57,223 nucleotides of DNA from Alphaproteobacteria bacterium (GCA_017307275.1 JAFKFK010000037.1:1-57223), one strand, 5' to 3'. Shown: positions 7,452-16,289, counted from the stretch's first letter. The notes: generated by a model not told the origin, from the letters alone. Numbers and translations: made by a program.

Positions 7452-8785
7452 TCTCTCAGATACTCTTTGCGGAAGGTGTCCCAGATCAGCGCCGGCTGGA
7501 TCTCCTTGCCGGTCTCGTCGGCGATCTGCTGGATCACCTTGGAGAACTCGACCTGCAGGAGGCGCGGCATGTCGATGCCGTAGTCGCTCTTCAGGATGTA
7601 GGCGATGCCGCCTTTGCCCGACTGGCTGTTGATGCGGATGATCGCCTCGTAGCTGCGGCCGAGATCGGCCGGGTCGATCGGCAGGTAGGGCACTTCCCAG
7701 ACCTTGCTGTTCGACGCGTCGAGCGCCTTGAAGCCCTTGTTGATGGCGTCCTGGTGCGAGCCCGAGAAGGCGGTGAACACCAGGTCGCCGCCATAGGGGT
7801 GGCGCGGGTGAACGGGCAACTGGTTGCAGTACTCGACGGTCTGGCGGATCTCGTTGATGTTCGAATAGTCGATCTCTGGATCGACGCCCTGGGTGTACAT
7901 GTTGAGGCCCAGGGTCACGAGATCGACGTTGCCGGTGCGCTCGCCGTTGCCGAACAGGCAGCCTTCGATGCGGTCGGCGCCGGCCATGTAGCCCAACTCG
8001 GCGGCGGCCACGCCGGTGCCGCGGTCGTTGTGCGGATGCAGGCTCAAGAGGAAGCTGTCGCGGTACTTAAAGTTGCGATGGCACCATTCGATCTGGTCGG
8101 CATAGACGTTGGCCGAGGCCATCTCGACCGTCGCCGGCAGGTTGATGATCATCTTCTTCTGCGGCGTCGGCTGGTAGACGTCGGCCACCGCGGCGCAGAT
8201 GTCGCGGGCGAATTCCAGTTCGGTGCCGGTGAAGCTTTCGGGCGAATACTCGAACACCCACTCGGTCTTCGGATCGGCGTCGGCCAACTGCTTGACCAGC
8301 TTGGCGCCCGACACGGCGATGTCGATGATACCGCTATAGTCCATGCCGAACACGACGCGGCGCTGCAGGGTCGAGGTCGAGTTGTAGAGATGGATGATCG
8401 CGCGCTTGGCGCCGCGGCACGCCTCGAAGGTGCGCTCGATCAACTCCGGCCGGCTCTGCGTCAGCACCTGGATGGTGACGTCGTCCGGGATCAACTTCTT
8501 CTCGATCAACTCGCGGACGAAGTCGAAGTCGGTCTCGGACGCGGCGGGGAAGCCGACCTCGATCTCCTTGAAGCCCATGTCGCAGAGCATCTTGAACATG
8601 CGGGTCTTGCGGTCGGAATCCATCGGCTCGATGAGCGCCTGGTTGCCGTCGCGCAGATCGACCGCGCACCAGATCGGCGGCTTGGTGATGACCGCATTGG
8701 GCCATCGTCGGTCTTTAATCTCGACCGGTTTGAACGGGACGTACTTCTCGGCCGCGTTCGGCATCATGGGCTTCTGGGATGACAT
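7448..8785 (-). CDS. leuA: 2-isopropylmalate synthase, catalytic part
   Basis: A 445-residue catalytic TIM-barrel with linker, of the long LeuA type: first committed step of leucine biosynthesis, acetyl-CoA plus 2-oxoisovalerate. CAVDLRDGNQAL opens the barrel, VGFPAASETDFDFVREL and TQSRPELIERTFEA follow, and LSLHPHNDRGTG holds the two metal-binding histidines. The ORF is open to 8896, but the ATG at 8785 has GAGGAG 8-9 bases upstream and matches family starts. It ends with KEYLRE then TGA, where an intact enzyme would run on into the regulatory domain; that domain is encoded by the overlapping next ORF. An upstream leader peptide and hairpin suggest leucine-responsive attenuation. Confidence 0.92.
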   Translation of the reverse strand: MSSQKPMMPNAAEKYVPFKPVEIKDRRWPNAVITKPPIWCAVDLRDGNQALIEPMDSDRKTRMFKMLCDMGFKEIEVGFPAASETDFDFVRELIEKKLIPDDVTIQVLTQSRPELIERTFEACRGAKRAIIHLYNSTSTLQRRVVFGMDYSGIIDIAVSGAKLVKQLADADPKTEWVFEYSPESFTGTELEFARDICAAVADVYQPTPQKKMIINLPATVEMASANVYADQIEWCHRNFKYRDSFLLSLHPHNDRGTGVAAAELGYMAGADRIEGCLFGNGERTGNVDLVTLGLNMYTQGVDPEIDYSNINEIRQTVEYCNQLPVHPRHPYGGDLVFTAFSGSHQDAINKGFKALDASNSKVWEVPYLPIDPADLGRSYEAIIRINSQSGKGGIAYILKSDYGIDMPRLLQVEFSKVIQQIADETGKEIQPALIWDTFRKEYLRE

Positions 8786-8888
8786 TGATGGACTCCTCGC
8801 GCCGCGCACGGCCGTGTGGCTCAAACGAACACTGCGATGGATGAAAAAGTGGCGGCGACTGGTGGTGGTAGAAGACGAACGACAAGCG

Positions 8889-8924
8889 ACCCGCAAGGGC
8901 CCCGGACGAACCGGGGCGGCGGGT
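8889..8924 (-). promoter_or_regulatory. attenuator-like hairpin after the leu leader peptide
   Basis: Two nested stems: inner CCCCGG (8900-8905) with CCGGGG (8911-8916), outer ACCCGC (8889-8894) with GCGGGT (8919-8924). The outer stem includes the leader-peptide stop codon. On the minus strand the sequence after the stem is T-rich (CTTGTCGTTCGTCTTC) rather than a clean T run. It sits about 100 bases before the leuA start. Confidence 0.55.
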
Positions 8925-8959
8925 CAGCCAATAAGTCGAAGCGTCGTCAGTCGCAGCAT
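8924..8959 (-). CDS. putative leu operon leader peptide (11 residues)
   Basis: The reading frame ATG CTG CGA CTG ACG ACG CTT CGA CTT ATT GGC TGA encodes MLRLTTLRLIG, with four leucines and one isoleucine in 11 residues, about 140 bases upstream of leuA on the same strand. It is followed at once by a stable nested hairpin. This is the architecture of ribosome-mediated attenuation, where stalling at Leu codons under starvation prevents the terminator from forming. No alternative antiterminator was worked out by eye. Confidence 0.5.
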   Translation of the reverse strand: MLRLTTLRLIG

Positions 8960-9008
8960 GTTGGGCCGGACAATCCCCGATTTGCCGGCTGCCGTCAACC
9001 CATCGCCG

Positions 9009-9836
9009 TTACCCCGCCGCGGCCGGTTTCCGCAACAGGAAGCTGAAATACACCATTTCGCCGCTCGCCAGGAGAGACGGGATGCGTGTGCCGTCGACCC
9101 CGGTGAAGACATCGGCGATGCCAGAGAAGGGACCGGAGACGATGCGCCGGCCGCCGTCGCGGCGACGTGGCGTGTCGCGATGCAGGGCCTCGATGACATT
9201 GGCGGTGATGTCGCGTTCGGCGACCATCTCCAGGCCGCAACGCGCGAGCGCCGCCCGCCAGTCGGCCACCTCATGGGCGAGCCGCAGGTCGGTGTAGTGC
9301 AGATGACCGCCGGGACGGAGCACACGCTTCACTTCCGCGAAGAAGCGGTCGATCGACGGGTAACAGAAGGAAGATTCAACGTTTATGACGGAATCAAAAC
9401 TGGCATCGGCAAATGGAAGCTGCTCGGCGTCCCCCTGCTGGAAGTGTAGGTTGGCCGATCGATGGTGCTGGTTGCTGAACTTCACTGCCTGGCGACTGAG
9501 ATCGAGCCCGACCACTCGCGTCGGCGAAAGATAGCGCGCCACGAACGAGGCGCCCCCGCCGCGGCCGCTGCCCACTTCCAGCACCTCACAGCCTGCTATC
9601 GGCGCTAGCGTGGCGACGTGATGGTAGAGGGCGATGGGATAGCGTTCGGCGTCGTCGGCCGGCTCGAGCGCCAGTGCCTTCGTGCTGCAATCGAGGTCGG
9701 CGTACCCATAATTCATCAAGGTCCACCAGCCGATATTGCCAAAGCGGGTGGCAAGCAGACCGAAGAACATGCGCCAAAGCGTGCGACGCAAAGCCGGTGT
9801 CCGATTGAGAACCCAAAGAAATGCGTCGGCAATCAT
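9009..9836 (-). CDS. class I SAM-dependent methyltransferase
   Basis: A 275-residue Rossmann-fold methyltransferase. Motif I is CEVLEVGSGRGGGASFVARYL, followed by VVGLDLSRQAVKFSNQ, GDAEQLPFADASFDSVINVESSFCYPSIDRFFAEVKRVLRPGGHLHYTDL. The wording SSFCYP and the N-terminal NIGWWTLMNYGY resemble the lipid-directed phthiotriol/phenolphthiotriol methyltransferase group, so a lipid or polyketide substrate is possible; this is inference. It is transcribed towards the leu leader, about 50 bases upstream of the leader peptide, and is divergent from the cyclase gene. Confidence 0.8.
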   Translation of the reverse strand: MIADAFLWVLNRTPALRRTLWRMFFGLLATRFGNIGWWTLMNYGYADLDCSTKALALEPADDAERYPIALYHHVATLAPIAGCEVLEVGSGRGGGASFVARYLSPTRVVGLDLSRQAVKFSNQHHRSANLHFQQGDAEQLPFADASFDSVINVESSFCYPSIDRFFAEVKRVLRPGGHLHYTDLRLAHEVADWRAALARCGLEMVAERDITANVIEALHRDTPRRRDGGRRIVSGPFSGIADVFTGVDGTRIPSLLASGEMVYFSFLLRKPAAAG

Positions 9837-9989
9837 GCGTTGAGCGTCTCCCTCGTCTGCACGGTCAAACGACCTGCGTTGCCGCGACAGGTCTCTTTGG
9901 GGTGAGCCTCTTTGGGCAAAGCCTCAATCGCCGCCTCGAATCCTGCGCGGCACAGCGTTAGGATGCATACTGAAGCGACGGGGAGCCGT

Positions 9990-12900
9990 ATGCACTGCCC
10001 AATGTGTAATGCCGAAGCCAAACAGGGGGCTCGCTTCTGCACCGCCTGTGGGGCGCAACTTCCCCTGGCTTGCAGAGCGTGTGGCGTGACGAACCTGCCG
10101 GGTGACCGTTTCTGCGCCGGTTGTGGTGCCGGTCTTGCGGTCGCCTCGGCGGATGCCGCGCAATCTCAGGCGCCGGGGCTTCCGCCGGCACCCATCGCGG
10201 CGCACCGTCGCGTCGGGGACGGCGAGCGCAAGCGAGTGACGGTGCTGTTCGCCGACCTCAAGGGATCGACCGCGGCTATCGAAGGGCTCGATCCCGAGGC
10301 CGCCCTGAACCGCATCGAGCCTGCCGTTCAGATCATGATCCGCCTGGTCCACCGCTACGAGGGGGTGGTCTGCCGCCGGCTGGGCGATGGTATCCTCGCA
10401 ATCTTCGGCGCACCGACGGCACATGAGGACCACGCCGTACGCGCCTGCTTCTCGGCGCTCGGCATGCAGCGCGAAATGCGCGAAGCCGGCATGGCCGAGA
10501 TGCTGCGCGTCGGCCTCAACTCCGGCGATGTCCTCTACCGCACCATTTCCTCGGAGCTCGGAATCGAGGTCGATGTCGTCGGACCGGTGGTTCATGTCGC
10601 TGCCCGCATGGAGCAGCTCGCCACACCGGGGTCGGTGTACATGACGGGCGAGACGCAGTCGTTGACCCAGGGCCTGGTCGAGACCCGCTCCATCGGCCCG
10701 CGCGAGGTCAAGGGCGCGACTGCGCCGATCGAGATCTACGAGGCGGCTGGCGCCTTGCTGCATCGCTCGCGCTGGCAAGCCTCGGCGTCGCGCGAGCGTG
10801 CGCCTTTCGTCGGTCGCGACGGCGAACGCGCTACGCTCGAAGCGGCGCTCGCGGCACTCGACCGGCGACGCGGCGGCGTCATCGGCATCTGTGGCGAGGC
10901 GGGTCTCGGCAAGTCGCGGCTGGTGCACAGCGTGGTGCGCGACAGCGACAAGGAATCGCCGCACAAAACGGTCTTCGCAGCCGCGACCGCGCTCGGCCGC
11001 AACATTCCCTACCATGCACTGGCTTCGGCGTTGCGCGATATGATCGGCATTGCCGACAGCGACGATACGCAGCGTATCTCGACCATCCTCTCGACAGTAC
11101 TGGGCGAACTCGATCCGCGACTCGTCGCCGACGTGCCAGTGTTCGTCTCGCTGATCTCGCTGGCCGGCGCGACGCCGGAATGGCTGGCGATGGATCCCCG
11201 CGGCAAGCGCGCCGCCGCACGCGATTCCTTCATCCGCCTGGCGCGTGCGGCTGCGGCGCGTCGACCAGTGGCCTTCGTATTCGAGGACATGCACTGGGTC
11301 GATCGCGACAGCGAGGAAGTGCTGCGCGCCGTCGCCGAATTGACGCGCGAAGCACCATTGCTCGCCGTCCTGACCTATCGGGCCGAGTACAACGATTCCT
11401 GGTTGCCGGCAGTCGGTGGTACGCGGCTGCGCATGGCACCCCTCGGCGACGACGATGTGCGCCGCTCGCTTGGCGAATGGTTCGTCGAAGGGCCGGAGAC
11501 CGAGCAGCTCATTGAGCGGTTGACGCGCCGCGTCGGTGGGAACCCGCTGTTCGTCGAAGAGTGCGTGCGGGCTCTGGCACATCAGGGCGCGCTCGCCAGC
11601 ATCGTGGTCGACGGCGACGGCAGCCAGCGGCGGCAACGCCGTTACGCCTGCTGGGAAACGCCGGACCTGATCACCGTTCCGCCGTCGGTGCACGACGTCA
11701 TCGCCTCGCGCATAGACCGGCGTTCGCCCGATTGCGTGGCGCTGCTGCAAACCCTGGCGATGATCGGTGCGCGCGTACCGCTCTGGCTGGCCGAACGCGT
11801 GTCGGGCCTGACCCCGACCAGGACGGAGACGGCGCTGCACGAGGCGGTGTCGGCCGAGATCCTGGTACAGGCGAGTCTCTATCCCGACGTGGAATACACC
11901 TTCACGCATGCGCTGCTGCGCGAGGTTGCGCACGATTCGCTGACACGCACACGCCGCGTCGAGGCACACCGGCGTATCCTCTCGGCCATCGAGACGCATC
12001 ATGCCGACCGGCTGCCGGAGCATGCGGAGTGGATGGCGCACCATGCGGCCGAAGGCGAGCTGTGGGACGTCGCGGCGACCCATCAGGGCCATGCCGCCGA
12101 GCGCGCTCTGGCGCGCGGATCCTACGCCGAGGCGATTGCAGGATTGCGAGCGGCGCTGGAGTCGTTCGAACGTTCCTCGCGGTCGCGCGAGGCGACCGAG
12201 CGCGCCATCGACCAGCTCCGCCTCCAGCGGGCGCTGCTTTATGCGACGGGCGGTGATCCGGCAGCGATCAATGTTGCGCTGACCTTGGCCGAAGAACTCG
12301 CGCGCGGTATCGACGACCGCGTGCGGCTGGCTTGGGTCTGGGCGGATCAATCGGGCCAGTCCTGGGTCGAGGGTGAGAACGGTCAGGCGATCGCCACTGC
12401 GCGGCAGAGTCTGGATATCGCCGAAGAGGCCGCCGACCTGCGGCTGCGGGCGCTGGCGCTGTTCCGATTGGGCCTCGGCCTCTATGCGGTCGGCGATTAT
12501 GTCGGCGCCGCCGAATCTCTGGGCCGAAGCTGCGACCTGCTAAGCGGCGATCTGAAGGCAGAGCGCATCGGTACCGCCGGCGCCACGTCGGTATTAGGCG
12601 GAGGCTATCTCGTGACGACGCTCTGCGAACTGGGCCGCTACGACGAGGCCGATCATCGTCTCGCTCAGGCGATTGCTGCGGCGGCAGCGGCACGCGACAT
12701 CTATTCGATCGCTGCGGCGCAGATCGCACGATGCATGCTCGCCATCGCGCGCGGCGATGTGGCGACGGCGATGCCCGCGTTGGAAGCCTTGCTGGGTGCA
12801 GCCCGAGCAGCCGGCATCGTGGCTGTGACGATCTACCTCGAAACTCTGCTCGGCAGGGCGAAGTTCATCGCCGGGGATTTTCCAGGTGCCGTCGAACTGT

Positions 12901-13265
12901 TGAGCGAGAAAGCAGAGACGGCCTCCGTGCCTCGCGCCAGCCTGCATGGGCTGACCAGGATCTGGCTCGCCGAAGCGAAGATCGCCGCCGGGATGGCCGC
13001 CGAAGCGGATACGATCCTTGAAGGGGCCGAACGCGAAATGACCGAACGCGGCGAGGCCGGCAGTCTGGCGCATTGCTGGGCGACGAAAGGCAAAGCAGCC
13101 TTGGTGCGCGGCAACCTTTCGGCGGCCGAAGCCGCCTTCGCACGCGGCTTCGATCAGGCAAATATTCTGTGGATGCGGCCTGTCGCCGATATCTGCAAGG
13201 CAGGTTTGGTAGAGGTCGCGGCAGCCCGTCAGGCTGCCGCGCCATCCTCTACCGCTGCCGGTTAG
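9990..13265 (+). CDS. zinc-ribbon / class III cyclase / AAA-ATPase / TPR signalling protein
   Basis: A 1091-residue multidomain protein. Two zinc ribbons open it (CPMC...CTAC at 3-20 and CRAC...CAGC at 28-45). A class III nucleotide cyclase homology domain follows, with metal aspartates D89 (FADLKGST) and D133 (RRLGDGILAIFG). The position usually held by the catalytic Asn in VNxAAR is His202 (VVHVAARME), with R206 kept. A large STAND/AAA-type ATPase comes next, Walker A GEAGLGKS (302-309) and Walker B AFVFEDMHWVD, and the C-terminal third is TPR-like helices. ATG 9990 is preferred over 9912 because GGGAG lies just upstream and the zinc ribbon starts there. The stop interlocks with that of the convergent gene (TTAG). 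Confidence 0.85.
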   Translation: MHCPMCNAEAKQGARFCTACGAQLPLACRACGVTNLPGDRFCAGCGAGLAVASADAAQSQAPGLPPAPIAAHRRVGDGERKRVTVLFADLKGSTAAIEGLDPEAALNRIEPAVQIMIRLVHRYEGVVCRRLGDGILAIFGAPTAHEDHAVRACFSALGMQREMREAGMAEMLRVGLNSGDVLYRTISSELGIEVDVVGPVVHVAARMEQLATPGSVYMTGETQSLTQGLVETRSIGPREVKGATAPIEIYEAAGALLHRSRWQASASRERAPFVGRDGERATLEAALAALDRRRGGVIGICGEAGLGKSRLVHSVVRDSDKESPHKTVFAAATALGRNIPYHALASALRDMIGIADSDDTQRISTILSTVLGELDPRLVADVPVFVSLISLAGATPEWLAMDPRGKRAAARDSFIRLARAAAARRPVAFVFEDMHWVDRDSEEVLRAVAELTREAPLLAVLTYRAEYNDSWLPAVGGTRLRMAPLGDDDVRRSLGEWFVEGPETEQLIERLTRRVGGNPLFVEECVRALAHQGALASIVVDGDGSQRRQRRYACWETPDLITVPPSVHDVIASRIDRRSPDCVALLQTLAMIGARVPLWLAERVSGLTPTRTETALHEAVSAEILVQASLYPDVEYTFTHALLREVAHDSLTRTRRVEAHRRILSAIETHHADRLPEHAEWMAHHAAEGELWDVAATHQGHAAERALARGSYAEAIAGLRAALESFERSSRSREATERAIDQLRLQRALLYATGGDPAAINVALTLAEELARGIDDRVRLAWVWADQSGQSWVEGENGQAIATARQSLDIAEEAADLRLRALALFRLGLGLYAVGDYVGAAESLGRSCDLLSGDLKAERIGTAGATSVLGGGYLVTTLCELGRYDEADHRLAQAIAAAAAARDIYSIAAAQIARCMLAIARGDVATAMPALEALLGAARAAGIVAVTIYLETLLGRAKFIAGDFPGAVELLSEKAETASVPRASLHGLTRIWLAEAKIAAGMAAEADTILEGAEREMTERGEAGSLAHCWATKGKAALVRGNLSAAEAAFARGFDQANILWMRPVADICKAGLVEVAAARQAAAPSSTAAG

Positions 13266-13597
13266 CGCAGCGGAACGTTGATCCCGAGACTTACGCCCGG
13301 GGGCGACGGATAGGCCGGCGCGTAGTAGACCGGCGGTGGCGGCGCATACACGACCGGCGGCGGCGCGTAATAGACCGGTGGCGCGTAGTACCTGACCTTC
13401 GGCGGTTTGGGTGGCTTGTAGTAGTAGGGGCCACCATAGCCGCCACCGTAGTAGTGGTGATGGTGGCGATGACGGTGCTTTCGCCAGCCATCGTCATCAT
13501 CGTCGGCACTTGCCACGATGGGCGCGCCAGCCAGCATCGCGCCGATCAACGCCGCGCCGAGCCAGCTTTTTCGCAGTCCGAACTTGGGGTCGGTCAT
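13262..13597 (-). CDS. secreted Pro/Tyr-rich low-complexity protein (copy 1)
   Basis: A 111-residue exported protein. The signal peptide is SWLGAALIGAMLAGAPIVASA, followed by an Asp run, a His/Arg/Tyr-rich patch (KHRHRHHHHYYGGGYGG), then repeats of the form YYAPPPVVYAPPP. It ends in PGVSLGINVPLR. The adjacent upstream gene encodes a paralogue with the same architecture and the same last residues (GINVPLR). An AGGAG ribosome site supports the ATG at 13597. Such proteins are common in alphaproteobacteria and uncharacterised; envelope or extracellular location is inferred. Confidence 0.7.
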   Translation of the reverse strand: MTDPKFGLRKSWLGAALIGAMLAGAPIVASADDDDDGWRKHRHRHHHHYYGGGYGGPYYYKPPKPPKVRYYAPPVYYAPPPVVYAPPPPVYYAPAYPSPPGVSLGINVPLR

Positions 13598-13609
13598 TAT
13601 CGGCTCCTG

Positions 13610-13942
13610 TCAGCGCAGGGGTACGTTGATGCCGAAGCTCAAGTTCCCACCGGGCCCGTAAGCCGGATAGGCAGGATAGGCCGGCGCATAAGCGGCAGGC
13701 GCCGGATACACGACAACTGGCGGCGGGGGTGCATAGACGACCCGCGGCGGCGGTGCGTAGTAGTAGGGGGCTGGAGCCACGTAGACGGGCGCGGGAGCGT
13801 AGTAATAGTGGCCACGGCCTTTCTTCCAGTTACCCGCCATGGCGCCGCCCGTGGTACCCAGCAAAACCGCGCCCGCAATTGCGGCGACGGTAATCGTCCG
13901 CAACTTCGATTGGTCCCAGGCCCTCGTCACGTTCTCGCACAT
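13610..13942 (-). CDS. secreted Pro/Tyr-rich low-complexity protein (copy 2)
   Basis: A 110-residue paralogue of the downstream gene, 12 bases away on the same strand. After a signal peptide (TITVAAIAGAVLLGTTGGAMA) it has APAPVYVAPAPYYYAPPPRVVYAPPPP repeats and ends with GGNLSFGINVPLR. The ATG at 13942 has AAGGAG about 11 bases upstream; the upstream ATG at 13993 lacks a site. Conservation of the last 12 or so residues amid drifting low-complexity repeats suggests that the C-terminus is functional, perhaps as a short beta strand or anchoring signal. Confidence 0.68.
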   Translation of the reverse strand: MCENVTRAWDQSKLRTITVAAIAGAVLLGTTGGAMAGNWKKGRGHYYYAPAPVYVAPAPYYYAPPPRVVYAPPPPVVVYPAPAAYAPAYPAYPAYGPGGNLSFGINVPLR

Positions 13943-14068
13943 CGTTGAAGCTCTCCTTATGCCTGCGTCAGTCAACGCTCGCAGGAACAACAATGTTGCG
14001 CATCAAATGTGGCCGTAGCCCGTGACCAAGTTGTGGTAAGCGGTGGGTAACGTTGGAGGAAAAGTAAA

Positions 14069-15262
14069 ATGGCAGGTCCGTTGGCCGGTGTTCGGATTCT
14101 CGATTGCACGACGGTCGTGCTGGGTCCGTGGGCAGCTCAGCAACTCGGTGATCTCGGCGCCGACGTCATAAAGATCGAGCCGCCAGAGGGAGACACGACC
14201 CGCCAGCTCGGGCCGGCCCGCAATCCGGGGATGGCCGCCTTCTATCTTGGCTGCAATCGCTCCAAGCGTTCGATCGTGCTCGACCTCAAGCAGGACGCCG
14301 GCCGCCAGGCCCTCTTCAAGCTGGCTGAGACGGCGGACGTGCTGATGCACAATTACCGGCCGGAGCCGGCCAAGCGGCTGGGAGTCGAGTACGAAGCGTT
14401 CGAGAAGATCAATCCGCGTCTCGTCTATCTGGCGACATACGGCTATCGCGCCGCGGGTCCCATGGGGGCGAAGGCCGCCTATGACGATATCATCCAGGCC
14501 GGTTCGGGCCTTGCCTCGCTGCAGACCGTAGTGGCGGGCCAGCCGCGCTTCCTGCCGACCATCGTCGCCGACAAGACCAGCTCCAACGGCGTCGTCTCTG
14601 CATTGCTTGCCGCGCTCTTTGCGCGCGAGCGTACCGGCAAGGGCCAGGCGGTCGAAGTGCCGATGTACGAAACCCTGGTTTCCTTCGTCATGGTCGAGCA
14701 TCTCTACGGCGAGAGCTTCATGCCGGCGCTCGACACGGCAGGCTACAAGCGCGTGCTCAACAAGGAGCGTCGGCCCTATCCGTCGAAGGATGGCTACTTC
14801 GCACTGCTGCCCTATACCGACGGCCACTGGAAGGAGTTCTGCGGCCTGATCGGCCGGCCTGAACTGGCCCAGGATCCGCGTTTCACCTCGCTCGCCAACC
14901 GTCTGAAGAACGTCGAGCACTATTACTCGACGCTGGCGGAAATCTGCGCCACGCGAACCAATGCCGAATGGGTCGAATTGCTCGGCAACTCGAACGTACC
15001 GCACGGTCCGGTCAACACGCTGGAAGACCTGTTCGTCGATCCGCAGCTGCAGGCAACCGAATTCTGGAAGGAAGTCGACCATCCGACCGAAGGCAGGTTG
15101 CGCATGCCCGACATTCCCCCGCGTTTCAGCAAGACCAAGCCCGAAGTGACCCGGCTGCAGCCACGGCTTGGCGAGCACAGTGTCGAAGTGCTCCGCGAGG
15201 CTGGGTTTACGCAGGGCGAGATCGACGCCATGCTGAAATCGGGCGCGACCAAGACGGCGTAG
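14069..15262 (+). CDS. class III CoA-transferase (CaiB/BaiF family)
   Basis: A 397-residue formyl-CoA-transferase-like enzyme that moves CoA between carboxylic acids. Diagnostic blocks are the opening GPLAGVRILDCTTVVLGPWAAQQLGDLGADVIKIEPPEGD, the NRSKRSIVLDLK segment and DVLMHNYRPEPAKRLGVEYE. The expected catalytic Asp region near residue 165 reads FLPTIVADKTSSNGVVSALLAALFARERTGKGQ, with the aspartate present. GGAGG lies before the ATG. It is followed by two Bug-type binding proteins; the first lies 40 bases downstream, suggesting uptake and CoA activation of an organic acid. A 21-codon relic of a second copy lies at 16,322-16,387. Confidence 0.88.
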   Translation: MAGPLAGVRILDCTTVVLGPWAAQQLGDLGADVIKIEPPEGDTTRQLGPARNPGMAAFYLGCNRSKRSIVLDLKQDAGRQALFKLAETADVLMHNYRPEPAKRLGVEYEAFEKINPRLVYLATYGYRAAGPMGAKAAYDDIIQAGSGLASLQTVVAGQPRFLPTIVADKTSSNGVVSALLAALFARERTGKGQAVEVPMYETLVSFVMVEHLYGESFMPALDTAGYKRVLNKERRPYPSKDGYFALLPYTDGHWKEFCGLIGRPELAQDPRFTSLANRLKNVEHYYSTLAEICATRTNAEWVELLGNSNVPHGPVNTLEDLFVDPQLQATEFWKEVDHPTEGRLRMPDIPPRFSKTKPEVTRLQPRLGEHSVEVLREAGFTQGEIDAMLKSGATKTA

Positions 15263-15302
15263 AGCGCCGCAGCAAGGATCGCCGCCTGAACGGGAGGCGA
15301 TC

Positions 15303-16289
15303 ATGATCATCCGTACAAAACGGCGTGATGTCCTGCGCTATGGGGCGGCCTCTCTACTGGCCGCCCTGCCGGCACCAGCCATTGCGGAGACCTGGCCGAG
15401 CAAGCCGATCCGCATCATCTGCACCTATCCGGCAGGCGGGCTTACGGATGTCTTCGCCCGTGCCTACGGTGACTACCTCGCGCAGAAAACCGGCCAGGCC
15501 GTCATCGTCGAGAACAAGGCCGGTGCCGCTGGTGCAATCGGCGCCGAGATGGTCAAGCAGGCCGCGCCCGACGGCTACACGCTGATGTTCACCAACTCGA
15601 CGACGATGGTGCAAAACAAGGCGCTCTTCAAAAAGCTGCCCTACGACCCGGACAAGGACTTCGCGCTGGTCGCCTGGTTCAACACCGGCCACCTGCCGAC
15701 GATCGTCAACAAGGAAGTGCCCGCGAGCAACCTCAAGGAGTTTGCCGCGTGGGCGCAGGGTCGCAAAGTGTCGCTCGCGACCTACGGCATCGGTTCGTTC
15801 GCCCATGTCGTGACGGAAACCTTAAACCGTCACTACGGCCTCAAGATGGAGGCGGTGCACTATCGGGGTGAATCTTTGATGTGGCAGGACGTTGCGTCCG
15901 GTGCCGTTCAGGGGGCGACCGGCAGTTATGCCTCCGCATCGAGCGTCCTGCAGACGGGAGCCGGAAGGCCGATCGCCGTTCCCACCATGGAGCGCATGAA
16001 GCGTCTGCCCGGCATCCCGACCTTCTATGAGCAGGGCCTCACCGAGAAAGCGTTCCAGATACGCGGATGGGTAGGCTGTGCCGCGCCCGCAGGCACGCCC
16101 GAGCAAATCGTGCAGAAGCTCTCAGACCTGATGGTCGAAGCCGGCAAGACCGAGCGTGTCCAGAAGGTCAACGACACGTTCGCCATCGACGAGGGCGCGC
16201 GCGACAGGACCTATTTCAGGAAGGTCCTGGACGAAGAAGGTCCGGTCTCGATCGAGATCATCAAGAGTCTGAACATAGAACCTCAGTGA
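15303..16289 (+). CDS. Bug/TctC-type periplasmic solute-binding protein (copy 1)
   Basis: A 328-residue tripartite tricarboxylate transporter receptor of the Bug family. The N-terminus has RRDVLRYGAASLLAALPAPAIAE, a Tat-like twin-arginine signal. Family blocks are WPSKPIRIICTYPAGGLTDVFARAYGDYL, VENKAGAAGAIGAEMVKQAAPDGYTL and YDPDKDF. It probably binds a carboxylate in the periplasm. No TctA/TctB membrane subunits are nearby, as is common for expanded Bug families. The start has GGGAGG upstream, partly inside a 7-bp hairpin (15277-15302) that abuts the ATG. Its paralogue is at 16,429. Confidence 0.88.
   Translation: MIIRTKRRDVLRYGAASLLAALPAPAIAETWPSKPIRIICTYPAGGLTDVFARAYGDYLAQKTGQAVIVENKAGAAGAIGAEMVKQAAPDGYTLMFTNSTTMVQNKALFKKLPYDPDKDFALVAWFNTGHLPTIVNKEVPASNLKEFAAWAQGRKVSLATYGIGSFAHVVTETLNRHYGLKMEAVHYRGESLMWQDVASGAVQGATGSYASASSVLQTGAGRPIAVPTMERMKRLPGIPTFYEQGLTEKAFQIRGWVGCAAPAGTPEQIVQKLSDLMVEAGKTERVQKVNDTFAIDEGARDRTYFRKVLDEEGPVSIEIIKSLNIEPQ

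Noticed and set aside
9924..12350. 808-residue antisense frame opposite the cyclase gene
   Set aside because: It lies wholly inside a gene with clear domains, and its composition is that of a GC-rich shadow frame.
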